Positions 15,240-23,444 of a stretch of DNA of 64,000 nt are shown one piece after another. The notes beneath the pieces were generated by a model that was not told the origin of the DNA, searched no databases, and saw nothing but the letters and a program-made list of their open reading frames with translations. Each line of letters starts with the position of its first letter. Position 1 is the stretch's first letter. This DNA is from Paenibacillus rigui (GTDB lineage: Bacteria > Bacillota > Bacilli > Paenibacillales > NBRC-103111). The stretch is from the NCBI RefSeq assembly GCF_002234615.1, contig NZ_NMQW01000027.1, forward strand, positions 1 through 64,000, in the 5' to 3' direction. The position numbers were made by a program, and so were the translations under genes.

Positions 15240-15395
15240 CTATTTTCGGTTCTTAAGTGCCGTAAAGAACGCTGATGAAAAAAAGACAATTGTAAGAGTC
15301 CATCCCACTGTCGGAGCCCACTGCCAAAGTTCTTTTCCAGCGAGGCTAAATGCTAAACATGCAACACCTAACATAACAAGCACAATCGGTTTCAT
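15240..15395 (-). CDS. small two-TM membrane protein encoded against the phage genes (51 aa)
   Basis: On the minus strand, the ATG at 15395 follows AAGGGGTGG and opens a 51-codon frame. Residues 3-19 (IVLVMLGVACLAFSLAG) and 30-46 are hydrophobic segments separated by KELWQWAPTVG, with a basic C-terminus (LKNRK). The strong RBS and clean two-helix topology support a real gene. Its opposite orientation within the early operon suggests expression in the lysogen. Function unknown. Confidence 0.6.
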   Translation of the reverse strand: MKPIVLVMLGVACLAFSLAGKELWQWAPTVGWTLTIVFFSSAFFTALKNRK

Positions 15396-15506
15396 ATAAA
15401 TTCCACCCCTTAAAGGATTTGTTTGTGTAATATCTAACGTTCAAAAAGTGAAAAAGTTACAGACGGTTGAAAATCATTTGAATATTAAAAGACTTGGGAG
15501 GTACAT

Positions 15507-15794
15507 ATGAACGTAAAGATTTTGCAGGTTGGAGACAAAGTGAAGTGGAGCAGTCAAGCACAAGGTAGCGTCAAGGAAAAAGCGGGTATGGTAATTGCGA
15601 TAGTTCCAGGAGGTCAACGCGCATCAAAATATTTACCCGATGGCATCGAGATGAAGAACAAAACCTATGTGAAGTTTGATACAGAAATTGCAAAGCACGT
15701 TCGTTACATCGTGGAAGTTCCACGAGGAGGGAAAAGCGTAAAGTTCGATTATTACTGCCCGCGTGTTGAGAGCTTACGAATGAATGTAGACTGA
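15507..15794 (+). CDS. hypothetical phage protein (95 aa), SH3-like start
   Basis: A 95-residue basic protein preceded by GGGAGG. It begins LQVGDKVKWSSQAQGS, then MVIAIVPGG, resembling KOW/SH3-like barrels. No certain family. It may bind nucleic acid. Confidence 0.5.
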   Translation: MNVKILQVGDKVKWSSQAQGSVKEKAGMVIAIVPGGQRASKYLPDGIEMKNKTYVKFDTEIAKHVRYIVEVPRGGKSVKFDYYCPRVESLRMNVD

Positions 15795-15856
15795 ATATTC
15801 ACGGCAATTCAGGGATCGGAATTTAAACAAAAAACGATAATCTTAGGAGGTTGAAT

Positions 15857-16024
15857 ATGAGGCAGCCACAATGGAGACAAGAAATCATATATGTAAAACG
15901 TGATAAAAACGGAGTCATTATAGCTATGGAAGAGGAAATGCCAGAAGGGTTTATTGAGGAAGATGAACCCCAAAATATTTCAGAGGAAGAGTTAGCTGAC
16001 GTTGAAAGTTCAATAGAAAAATAA
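15857..16024 (+). CDS. small acidic phage protein (55 aa)
   Basis: The ATG at 15857 follows TAGGAGG. The first half is basic/beta-like (WRQEIIYVKRDKNGVIIAM) and the second half strongly acidic. No family recognised. Confidence 0.5.
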   Translation: MRQPQWRQEIIYVKRDKNGVIIAMEEEMPEGFIEEDEPQNISEEELADVESSIEK

Positions 16025-16042
16025 ACTAAAAATATAAAAAAA

Positions 16043-16081
16043 GTTCCCCCGCTGCATCTTTGGAGAGAGAGGCGGGGGAAC
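16043..16081 (-). terminator. 10-bp stem hairpin, minus-strand terminator
   Basis: GTTCCCCCGC (16043-16052) pairs with GCGGGGGAAC (16072-16081). On the minus strand the stem is followed by a run of seven T residues; on the plus strand there is none. It could end a leftward transcript, for example one toward the 15240-15395 gene. Confidence 0.5.
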
Positions 16082-16125
16082 GTACATTCCCACACCTATG
16101 ATATCATAAGTGAGGTGTGAGGGGA

Positions 16126-16638
16126 ATGATGATTGCTGAAAAAAAGACAGAGGCCGCACGGATCCTCGGAGAACAGCTAGAGCTCTTTCCTTCGATAAAC
16201 GAAAGTGATATCGAGCGGACCTTGTTCCTGTTAGACAAATTTGTTTATATGAAGATGCTGGTTAAGGATTTCGAGGAGCATGAGCAGGATCTATATCAGA
16301 CAGATATTGAGGGAGAGACTGCCCGTAGGCTTTCGGAAGAAGATACACATGCTGATAAAACCTCAAATGCGATTATATTTCATCAAAAACGCAAGTGGAT
16401 TTACAACGAATATAAAATTGCTATCCGCAGCATTGAACGTGCCCATAGGCTCATCATAGATGAGGATATGAGAAAGGCTGTTCATTTTAGATATTTGGAA
16501 GGTCATAAATTCATGATTGCTTTGAAGTTTACTTATATGAGTAAATCGACATTTCAAAGGAAACTGAATGCCGGGGTAGCTTCCATAACTGATACATTAA
16601 AGTTGATGGGGATTCTGGGTCGGGAGTGGAAGTATTAA
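16126..16638 (+). CDS. phage late-gene regulator (ArpU/sigma-like)
   Basis: About 170 aa; ATG at 16126 with GAGGTG eight bases before it, alternative GTG at 16117. Its C-terminal part (VHFRYLEGHKFMIALKFTYMSKSTFQRKLNAGVASI) looks like the sigma-4-type HTH of ArpU and related late activators of Gram-positive phages. The position between early and packaging genes, just before a terminator and the late region, supports this role. Confidence 0.65.
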   Translation: MMIAEKKTEAARILGEQLELFPSINESDIERTLFLLDKFVYMKMLVKDFEEHEQDLYQTDIEGETARRLSEEDTHADKTSNAIIFHQKRKWIYNEYKIAIRSIERAHRLIIDEDMRKAVHFRYLEGHKFMIALKFTYMSKSTFQRKLNAGVASITDTLKLMGILGREWKY

Positions 16639-16786
16639 TAAATGCCCGTTGAATGTAATATTTTGAACCAGTTTTGGATTTAATCGGGGATAAGTTGAAG
16701 CCCACATGAACATGATCCCGTGGTATATTGATAGCATCAAGAATTAAGAGATATGAAATGAATAAATTTAAATAAGATAACTGAAG

Positions 16787-16818
16787 GAGTCGCACTTGCT
16801 GCGGCTCTTTTTGTTTTT
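16787..16818 (+). terminator. terminator between late regulator and packaging genes
   Basis: GAGTCGCA pairs with TGCGGCTC around a short loop and is followed by TTTTTGTTTTTT. It lies about 150 bases after the regulator stop. The intervening stretch (16639-16786) is AT-rich and would be the place for a late promoter, but I see no confident boxes. Confidence 0.8.
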
Positions 16819-16834
16819 TAAGGATGTGTACCTG

Positions 16835-16990
16835 ATGGGAAAGAAGAAGAGCAAAACAGTGATTTATTCAAAGCAGCCTGCTAAATGTAGAGGGTGCATT
16901 TGGGGCCGATGGGAAGGTACGAAGCAGTTTTGTAGCAAGCAGAAATGCATTCTTTTACTTTCGACAAATAAAGAGGGAAATCCTTCCTAA
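16835..16990 (+). CDS. small cysteine-rich phage protein (51 aa)
   Basis: The ATG at 16835 follows AAGGATGTG. The basic 51-residue product has CRGC then CSKQKC, a likely zinc-binding knuckle. Position just before late genes. Function unknown. Confidence 0.5.
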   Translation: MGKKKSKTVIYSKQPAKCRGCIWGRWEGTKQFCSKQKCILLLSTNKEGNPS

Positions 16991-17023
16991 TATCGAATTG
17001 TATATTGGAGGGGGTGTAGTTCT

Positions 17024-17194
17024 TTGGCGAGAAAAATAACGGCATTTGGCCCAACTGAACATGATGTGAGAAGTAAAATATACAACGAAGCATCCAAGTA
17101 TCCATATCTAACAATGGGAGAAATAAAGATAATTGGACCTGCTAAAACAGAAGGTGGGGGTACTCAGTACGTTGCTGAATGTATCCTAACATAA
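17024..17194 (+). CDS. small hypothetical phage protein (56 aa)
   Basis: The TTG at 17024 follows GGAGGGGGTG. The 56-residue product has a mixed alpha/beta look ([26 protein letters not shown]). A terminator follows at 17214. No family recognised. Confidence 0.5.
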   Translation: MARKITAFGPTEHDVRSKIYNEASKYPYLTMGEIKIIGPAKTEGGGTQYVAECILT

Positions 17195-17213
17195 ATTTCT
17201 TGAAGTTGGATTT

Positions 17214-17242
17214 AAGCACCCTAACCGGTGCTTTTTCTTTTG
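17214..17242 (+). terminator. rho-independent terminator
   Basis: AAGCACC (17214-17220) and GGTGCTT (17227-17233) form the stem, followed by TTTCTTTT. It isolates the methyltransferase gene from upstream transcription. Confidence 0.8.
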
Positions 17243-17274
17243 CCCAAAACCGACTTAACATTATGGAGGTATTT

Positions 17275-18567
17275 ATGAGGATTGAAACAATAGCAATCAG
17301 CTGGTTCCAGTCAAATGGATGGAACCCTAACGAGATGGATGAGTACATTTATAAATCTCTAGTTGAAAGTATCCGTAAGTACGGCGTGCTGCAGCCTATC
17401 CTGGTCCGGTCTGATTTCACGATAATCAAAGGTGAGAAGCGCTGGCGAGCTGCCCAAGAGGCCGGGGTTCAAGAACTGGTATGCGTTATTGTGGAGACAA
17501 GCCAAGAGGAGGCTAAGCTTCTTACTGTAAGCCTGAGTAACCTTCGGGGCCGGACGAACGAGGAGTTACTCGCCTCTTTGCTTGAGGAGCTTTCGGCACA
17601 ATACTCTTTGGATGAGATTTCACTTCAAACAGGTTATCGGCAAGAGGAGCTTGATAACTTGCTCCAAGGGCTGCCGGCCGATACAAGTATTGAGCCGACT
17701 GCTCAAGATGATAACTTTGACGTGCAGATTGCATTGGATGAAATCAAAGAGCCTGAAACGAGGTATGGTGATGTTTGGCAGCTAGGCCGGCACCTGTTAA
17801 TGTGTGGTGACTCCACGATCCTAAAAGATGTTCAGCAGCTAATAGGGGGAGATAAAGCTGCGCTGGTAGTTACGGACCCGCCATACAATGTCGCCTTTAA
17901 AAGTGATTCAGTACGACTTGCTTCAGACGGCCGGGCAAGTATTATGAATGACGATATGCCCGCGGAGCAGTTCGTGGGCTTTTTACATTCCGTGTTTTCA
18001 AATTATGCTGCAGTTATGGATCCTAAAGCGGGCATTTATGTATTTCATCCATCTTCTTATCAGCGTGAGTTTGAAGATACGATGAATGATGCCGGTATTG
18101 TGGTCCGTACTCAATGTATATGGGTCAAAAATGCATTTTCATTTGGATTTGCTCAGTATAAGTACAAGCATGAGCCTGTATTTTATGCTCATTTAAAGGG
18201 GAATGCGCCGGCCTGGTATGGTGATCGAAAGCAGACGACGGTTTGGAAGGCCGGACTGCCAGTTGAGCAGCCCGAGCCGGAAACGATTTGGGAAGTATCC
18301 AGGGGAGACGTAACGAAGTATGTTCATCCTACACAAAAGCCACTCGAGCTCCTTGCAATTCCGATCGGGAATAGTAGTAGGCAGGGAGAGATTGTTTTGG
18401 ACCTGTTTGGTGGAAGTGGCTCTACGCTTATGACCTGTGAGCAAATGAACCGGGTATGCAGAACGATGGAGCTGGACCCCATATTCTGTGAAGTGATAAA
18501 AAAGAGGTTTCAGGAATCGACTGGCTGCGAGCCGGTACTTCTTTACAGAGCCGGCGTCGTTGCATAA
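17275..18567 (+). CDS. ParB-domain DNA methyltransferase
   Basis: In this 430-aa protein, the ATG at 17275 is chosen for its GGAGG, since the longer frame overlaps a terminator. Residues 1-130 are a ParB/sulfiredoxin-like domain ([28 protein letters not shown]). The rest is an N4/N6 amino-methyltransferase: catalytic motif TDPPYN (about 200) precedes the SAM-binding [12 protein letters not shown] (about 378), the beta-class order. It may protect phage DNA from host restriction or act near packaging. No cognate restriction gene is adjacent. Confidence 0.9.
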   Translation: MRIETIAISWFQSNGWNPNEMDEYIYKSLVESIRKYGVLQPILVRSDFTIIKGEKRWRAAQEAGVQELVCVIVETSQEEAKLLTVSLSNLRGRTNEELLASLLEELSAQYSLDEISLQTGYRQEELDNLLQGLPADTSIEPTAQDDNFDVQIALDEIKEPETRYGDVWQLGRHLLMCGDSTILKDVQQLIGGDKAALVVTDPPYNVAFKSDSVRLASDGRASIMNDDMPAEQFVGFLHSVFSNYAAVMDPKAGIYVFHPSSYQREFEDTMNDAGIVVRTQCIWVKNAFSFGFAQYKYKHEPVFYAHLKGNAPAWYGDRKQTTVWKAGLPVEQPEPETIWEVSRGDVTKYVHPTQKPLELLAIPIGNSSRQGEIVLDLFGGSGSTLMTCEQMNRVCRTMELDPIFCEVIKKRFQESTGCEPVLLYRAGVVA

Positions 18568-18576
18568 ATATAAATA

Positions 18577-18662
18577 GAGGGCGCGTCAACGCCCTCCAGA
18601 CCACCGGAATACTCCCGGTGAGATCATGTAAGCCGTGGCCACGGTATCGAACGCATGATCTC
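18577..18662 (+). other. triple-hairpin region before the terminase genes
   Basis: Three successive inverted repeats lie in 86 bases: GAGGGCG/CGCCCTC (18577-18596), CACCGG/CCGGTG (within 18602-18620), and GAGATCATG/CATGATCTC (18620-18662), which encloses the palindrome CCGTGGCCACGG (18633-18644). No U-run marks a simple terminator. It could be a pac/cos recognition site or a structured leader RNA for the terminase operon. Confidence 0.5.
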
Positions 18663-18697
18663 ATATCCATTTTAACGGATGTTGGGAGTGTTCGCAA

Positions 18698-18925
18698 TTG
18701 TCAGTTGAAAATACGAACAGAGAAAAAGAAGAATTGCTACTTCAACATGAGATTGATGTAATACAAGGTATCCTAGAATCCAAGTCCAAGTACCGGAAAA
18801 TCGTGCAGGCTGGGATTGCTCGTTGGGTGAAGGACTTTCAAGATGGCCGGATTGAGGTTAAGACTGTTGAGGATTTAAAGAAGCTTATTGAAATGGACTT
18901 GGAGCTCCAAAAGAATGATATATAA
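18698..18925 (+). CDS. small hypothetical protein upstream of terS (75 aa)
   Basis: A 75-residue charged helical protein with TTG start and GGGAG upstream (KSKYRKIVQAGIARWVKDFQDG, KTVEDLKKLIEMDLEL). It sits between the hairpin region and terS. It may assist packaging, but no family is recognised. Confidence 0.55.
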   Translation: MSVENTNREKEELLLQHEIDVIQGILESKSKYRKIVQAGIARWVKDFQDGRIEVKTVEDLKKLIEMDLELQKNDI

Positions 18926-18960
18926 CTTTCACTTTGTAGTGGGGGTGGGTGATATGTAAC

Positions 18961-19848
18961 GTGGCCAGAGAACGTAGCCCTGATCGTGATAAGGCAAAAC
19001 AAATGTGGCTGGATAGTAACGGTTCGAAAAAGCTAAAGGACATCGCTGCTGCCCTTGGTTTAGGTGAGACACAGATCCGGAAGTGGAAGTCCCAGGACAA
19101 ATGGGCAGATGCCCTAAAAGGTAACGTTACTAATCAAAAGAAAGGTAACGTTACTAAAAGAATAGGGGCTCCTTTAGGTAACAAAAATGCGCTTGGTAAC
19201 AAAGGCGGGGCACCTAAGGGAAACCAGAACGCAAAGGGTAACCGCGGCGGTCATGGCGGTCCATTCAGAAATAAGAAAGCACTTAAAACAGGTGAATATG
19301 AAACAATCTGGCTGGACGCTCTCGAAGATGATGAGCGTCTTTTGTATGAGCTGATTGATACGGATCCAATAGTACAAGTTGATGAAGGTATTAAACTGGC
19401 TTCTGTTCGTGAAAGAAGAATGCTGCTTCGAATACAACGGCTAACCAATGGACTTACCGAGAAAGGCCGCAGAGTACTTCAGGAACGAAAAGCAATTAAG
19501 GACCCGGTCTCGATTCACGATGAGAAGACGGGAAAAACCACGGTTGTTACCCGGGAACGCTTTGAACTCATTGTTACTGAGATCGAGGAGAATGAAGCCC
19601 GACTCATTGATGACATTTTGGCGCATGAAGAAGCGTTAACCCGGGTTCAAGATAAAAAAGCAAAATGGATCGATCTAAAGCATCGTATGGAGACAGTTGA
19701 TGAAGAAAAGCTAATCCGAATTGAAAAACTGAAATTTGAATTAAGGATGTTGCAGGGTGGTGGTGACAGTGAAGGTAGCGATGATGGGTTTGTAGAGGCG
19801 CTGAGAGGAAAAGCAGCGGAGGTGTGGGCCGATGAAGGCCAAACGTAA
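18961..19848 (+). CDS. terS: terminase small subunit (PBSX XtmA-like)
   Basis: The GTG at 18961 (protein VARERSPDRDKAKQMW) is chosen because PBSX-type small terminases start this way and GGGGGTGGGTG precedes it. It is 295 aa. Residues 18-55 are an HTH (KLKDIAAALGLGETQIRKWK). Residues 60-110 are Gly/Asn/Lys-rich, followed by helical oligomerisation regions. It recognises the packaging site and recruits the large subunit, whose gene overlaps by 17 bases. Confidence 0.9.
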   Translation: MARERSPDRDKAKQMWLDSNGSKKLKDIAAALGLGETQIRKWKSQDKWADALKGNVTNQKKGNVTKRIGAPLGNKNALGNKGGAPKGNQNAKGNRGGHGGPFRNKKALKTGEYETIWLDALEDDERLLYELIDTDPIVQVDEGIKLASVRERRMLLRIQRLTNGLTEKGRRVLQERKAIKDPVSIHDEKTGKTTVVTRERFELIVTEIEENEARLIDDILAHEEALTRVQDKKAKWIDLKHRMETVDEEKLIRIEKLKFELRMLQGGGDSEGSDDGFVEALRGKAAEVWADEGQT

Positions 19849-21142
19849 GCCTGCCACGTTTCGCTGGTCTCCTTTTTCCAACAAACAGATAAAAGTTCTT
19901 ACTTGGTGGATGGAAGAGAGCCCGCACCATGAGAAAGATGCCCTTATAGCGGATGGATCGGTCCGGGCTGGTAAAACAGTCGCTATGTCGTTTAGCTATA
20001 TTGTGTGGGCCACAGAAACATTCAACGGTGAACAATTTGGCATGGCCGGCAAGACAATCGGTGCGCTGCGGCGGAACGTGGTGGGGCCACTTAAGCGTAT
20101 GCTAACAAGCCGGGGATACCGGGTCCATGATAATTTAACCGAGAATGTCTTGACCATTAGCCGCGGACTCATTACGAATTACTTCTTTTTATTTGGTGGT
20201 AAGGACGAACGCTCCCAGGATTTAATCCAAGGGATTACGCTTGCTGGTATGTTTTTTGATGAGGTTGCTTTGATGCCTCAATCTTTTGTTAACCAGGCAA
20301 CGGCAAGGTGTAGTGTTGAGGGGCGGAAGTTTTGGTTTAACTGTAACCCCGCGGGGCCTTATCACTGGTTTAAAGTAGAGTGGCTTGATCAGATTGAGCG
20401 AAAAAATGCGTTGCACCTTCATTTCACGATGGATGATAACCTGTCCCTATCAGAGAAAATCAAAGAAGGCTACCGACGCATGTACAGCGGGATTTTTTAT
20501 AAGCGTTACATCCTTGGTTTATGGGTTCTTGCTGAGGGTGTTATTTATGACATGTTCAATGAATCCATTCACCGTGTTCCTTCTCAGAAAATGCCGCAAT
20601 CCTTCGAGCATTACTATGTCGGCGTGGACTACGGGAACACGAACGCTACTGTTTTTCTCTTGGTCGGTGAGCACGCCGGTAAGCTGTATGTAATCAAGGA
20701 GTATTATCACGATGGAAGAACAGCCATGGTTCAGAAGGCGCCGTCTGAATATGCTCGAGACTTTATATCGTTTATAGCTGATGTGGCTGTAAGCAAGATA
20801 TTTATTGATCCTTCAGCTAAAGGATTTATTACTGAGCTTAAGAAAGCCGGAGTCCGGTATATTGCGGAAGCAGATAATGAAGTGCTTGCAGGAATATCTG
20901 CAGTGGCCTCTGCGCTGTCAGAGAAGTTATTGTTCATTGCAAACAGCTGTCTGAATACATTGAAGGAGTTCAGCAGCTATGTGTGGGATATAAAGGCACA
21001 GGACCGGGGGGAAGACAAGCCCTTAAAGCAGCATGACCACGCTATGGACGCTTTAAGATATGTCGTCTATATGCTGTTTGGGAAAATTACTAAACCTGTG
21101 GGATACGGTATTCAGGCCGATATTACATCAGTATTTGACTAG
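19832..21142 (+). CDS. terL: terminase large subunit (PBSX XtmB-like)
   Basis: In this 436-aa protein, the ATPase has Walker A GSVRAGKTVAMSFS (about 41-54) and Walker B-like MFFDEVALMP (about 137). The nuclease domain starts with GVDYGNTNATVFLLV (about 264) and includes DHAMDALRYVVYM near the end. It translocates and cuts phage DNA during headful or site-specific packaging. Confidence 0.95.
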   Translation: MKAKRKPATFRWSPFSNKQIKVLTWWMEESPHHEKDALIADGSVRAGKTVAMSFSYIVWATETFNGEQFGMAGKTIGALRRNVVGPLKRMLTSRGYRVHDNLTENVLTISRGLITNYFFLFGGKDERSQDLIQGITLAGMFFDEVALMPQSFVNQATARCSVEGRKFWFNCNPAGPYHWFKVEWLDQIERKNALHLHFTMDDNLSLSEKIKEGYRRMYSGIFYKRYILGLWVLAEGVIYDMFNESIHRVPSQKMPQSFEHYYVGVDYGNTNATVFLLVGEHAGKLYVIKEYYHDGRTAMVQKAPSEYARDFISFIADVAVSKIFIDPSAKGFITELKKAGVRYIAEADNEVLAGISAVASALSEKLLFIANSCLNTLKEFSSYVWDIKAQDRGEDKPLKQHDHAMDALRYVVYMLFGKITKPVGYGIQADITSVFD

Positions 21143-21156
21143 AAGGAGGTGAAACA

Positions 21157-23373
21157 TTGGCTGGAAGAATTAACAAGGTAGTAACAATGGTTTTAGATTT
21201 CTTCGGAAAATCTCAGCAAGCTGAAATAGAACCGGAACGTACACCAGTTGCATCGTATGCGGAATCACCCAGTCTGTATATCTTTGATCAATTCAAAGTT
21301 GCCACGGACCGAATAGCCACCATTCGAGAAGTGAATAATCTGGTGAAATTGGACCTTCGTTTTAAGACAACAAATAACCGGATGGCCGCTGATGCGGTGC
21401 GCGGTGGGTTTCGCATTGTGGTTTCGGGTAGTGATGCCGATCGTGCTCGGTTGAAACAAAAGGGGAAAACGTTGAAACGATTGACGCCTGGAGCAAACAT
21501 TGCTCAGCAAGTGGTAGATGATTTTCTAAACCGGACCAAATTGCAGGCCAAATCGAGAGAACACGCCCGGGTATTGATCCGGGATGGTGACATATTTTTA
21601 AACCCGGTTGTTGACCTCTTAAGTGGGATAATACTGGATATCCGCAGGGCACCAGCCCTTACCATTAAACGAAACAGCAATGAGTATGGTCAGTTTCCAG
21701 ACATCGAGCGTGCCTTCTCACAAATCGATCCTAGGACGCAGATAAACTCACTACTTGAGATTGGTCCACCGAGCATGTCCCGAACGGACTTTGCGCTGTT
21801 TCAGATGAATCATATTCGATGGCTTGAAGAAGAGACCGAGATGTACGGTACAAGTCATTATGCAAGTGCCCGGGCCACCTACAAGATTCTGAACAAAATG
21901 GAGATTGCTTCTGCAGTTCGTCGGGAGTTTCGTAGCGTGCAGAAGTTTAATCACAAGCTGCCGGAAGGGACGCAGGAAAGGGATGCCATCGAGTATATGC
22001 GCCTTGTAGGCCTGATTGATAAAAATGGGAATCCTACTCGGAACGCCCATTTACTTTCAGATTTTGTAGGCACGGCCGACGTGAAGGTTCTGAATGGCGA
22101 TGAAAACTTAGATCAAATGGATGACATTAAGTACTTCGAGGATTTGCTTTGGTTGAATTTAGGTGTCCCGAAAGCCATTCTGACAGCTGGCCAAGACATC
22201 AATCGTGACATCCTTAAGGTCCAGTATCCTCATTATCTCGAAACGTTGGAAGATATTACGGACCTTTTGGAATATGGCGATACCGGGCAATTCTCCGGCT
22301 ACCGGGCCATTGTGGACTTGCAGCTTCTTCTAGCCGGCATCAATCCCGATTCCATCTCTTATGATATTGTCTGGAGTGATAAGAGTGGTGAAACGCCAGC
22401 TGAGCGGTTGGACAGAGTGCAAATAGCTCTAGGCGCTGGTGGTGGCGTAAAGGTTATCACGTTGGAAAAAGGCATACAAGAAATTGCGAAAGACTTTGAT
22501 ATCGAAGATCCTGCTGAGATGGCTGCACAGCTTGAGGAAGAAGAACGCCAGAAGCAGGCGGATTTGGTGCAACATTCAGCAATAAATAAAAAACCTGAAA
22601 ACCGATCACAAGCGGTAACCGATGTAGTACTGGAAGATAGGCCGGAATTTGAAGATATTGAAGTGGAAGCGAGGTCAGCTGTATCTCGTTTTTTTAATGC
22701 CGTTTATCAAAGGATGGTGAATGTAACAGATGAAGATGCGGCACTAATTGATGCTGAGGATCAGGATGATGCGCCCGTCAACATGAATGAAATTGAGAAA
22801 TCGTTTGATGAGGCCTGGAGCACCGAGGAGGAAAGTTATCAAAAGGCTATTGTAAAAAGCATGACACAAACAGGAGTAATGGGTGCAGAACGGGCTGTTC
22901 AACTTGTTATGGATTTTAATAAGGGCGCCGCAGTTGATCCGACTGGTCCGCAAATGGGCGTTGGTGTCAAGATGAAGATCGTCAAAAAGGACATTTACGA
23001 AGACCTACTCGAAGCATCAGGCGAGCGCATAAAAGGTATCAAGGAAACAACACGGCTAAAAATCCAGTCATTGTCAGCAAAAGCATATGAGGAAAATCTA
23101 GGGTGGAAGGCACTCATGATCCAGCTCAAACCGGTTATTCAAGATGAGATCAGGGCAGAAATGATTGCCCGGACTGAGCTCTCCTGGGCATACAATCGGA
23201 GTGCAAAGCGGATCTATATTGATGCTGGTTTTGAAAAAGTAAGATGGTCCACGGTGCTTGATCAAAGAACATGCCCAACATGTAGAAGCAGACATGGTAT
23301 CGTGTATCCGATCGATGACCATCCAGGCATTCCGGCACACCCTCGCTGCCGCTGCACATTGCTTCCGGATTAA
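21157..23373 (+). CDS. portal protein fused to MuF-like head morphogenesis domain
   Basis: This 738-aa protein has a TTG start after AAGGAGG. Residues about 30-480 are a phage portal (DLRFKTTNNRMAADAVRGGF; ADVKVLNGDENLDQMDDIKYFEDLLWLNLGVPKAILT). Residues 600-738 are a Mu gpF-like minor head domain (IARTELSWAYNRSAKRIYIDAG, TCPTCRSRHG, IPAHPRCRCTLLP). In many phages these are two genes; here they are one polypeptide. It forms the DNA entry vertex and carries the MuF domain to it. Confidence 0.88.
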   Translation: MAGRINKVVTMVLDFFGKSQQAEIEPERTPVASYAESPSLYIFDQFKVATDRIATIREVNNLVKLDLRFKTTNNRMAADAVRGGFRIVVSGSDADRARLKQKGKTLKRLTPGANIAQQVVDDFLNRTKLQAKSREHARVLIRDGDIFLNPVVDLLSGIILDIRRAPALTIKRNSNEYGQFPDIERAFSQIDPRTQINSLLEIGPPSMSRTDFALFQMNHIRWLEEETEMYGTSHYASARATYKILNKMEIASAVRREFRSVQKFNHKLPEGTQERDAIEYMRLVGLIDKNGNPTRNAHLLSDFVGTADVKVLNGDENLDQMDDIKYFEDLLWLNLGVPKAILTAGQDINRDILKVQYPHYLETLEDITDLLEYGDTGQFSGYRAIVDLQLLLAGINPDSISYDIVWSDKSGETPAERLDRVQIALGAGGGVKVITLEKGIQEIAKDFDIEDPAEMAAQLEEEERQKQADLVQHSAINKKPENRSQAVTDVVLEDRPEFEDIEVEARSAVSRFFNAVYQRMVNVTDEDAALIDAEDQDDAPVNMNEIEKSFDEAWSTEEESYQKAIVKSMTQTGVMGAERAVQLVMDFNKGAAVDPTGPQMGVGVKMKIVKKDIYEDLLEASGERIKGIKETTRLKIQSLSAKAYEENLGWKALMIQLKPVIQDEIRAEMIARTELSWAYNRSAKRIYIDAGFEKVRWSTVLDQRTCPTCRSRHGIVYPIDDHPGIPAHPRCRCTLLPD

Positions 23374-23444
23374 TACAAGACCTAAAGGGCGGTGATTGAT
23401 ACAACTATCAGACTGTAAAATGAAGATATGAAAGGAGGGCTCAA

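Noticed and set aside
17275-18567. Restriction-modification system
   Set aside because: Only the methyltransferase is present; no endonuclease or specificity gene nearby.
18620-18662. tRNA-like fold before the terminase genes
   Set aside because: The outer stem is 9 bp and the interior is too short for D, anticodon and T arms; no CCA or anticodon loop.
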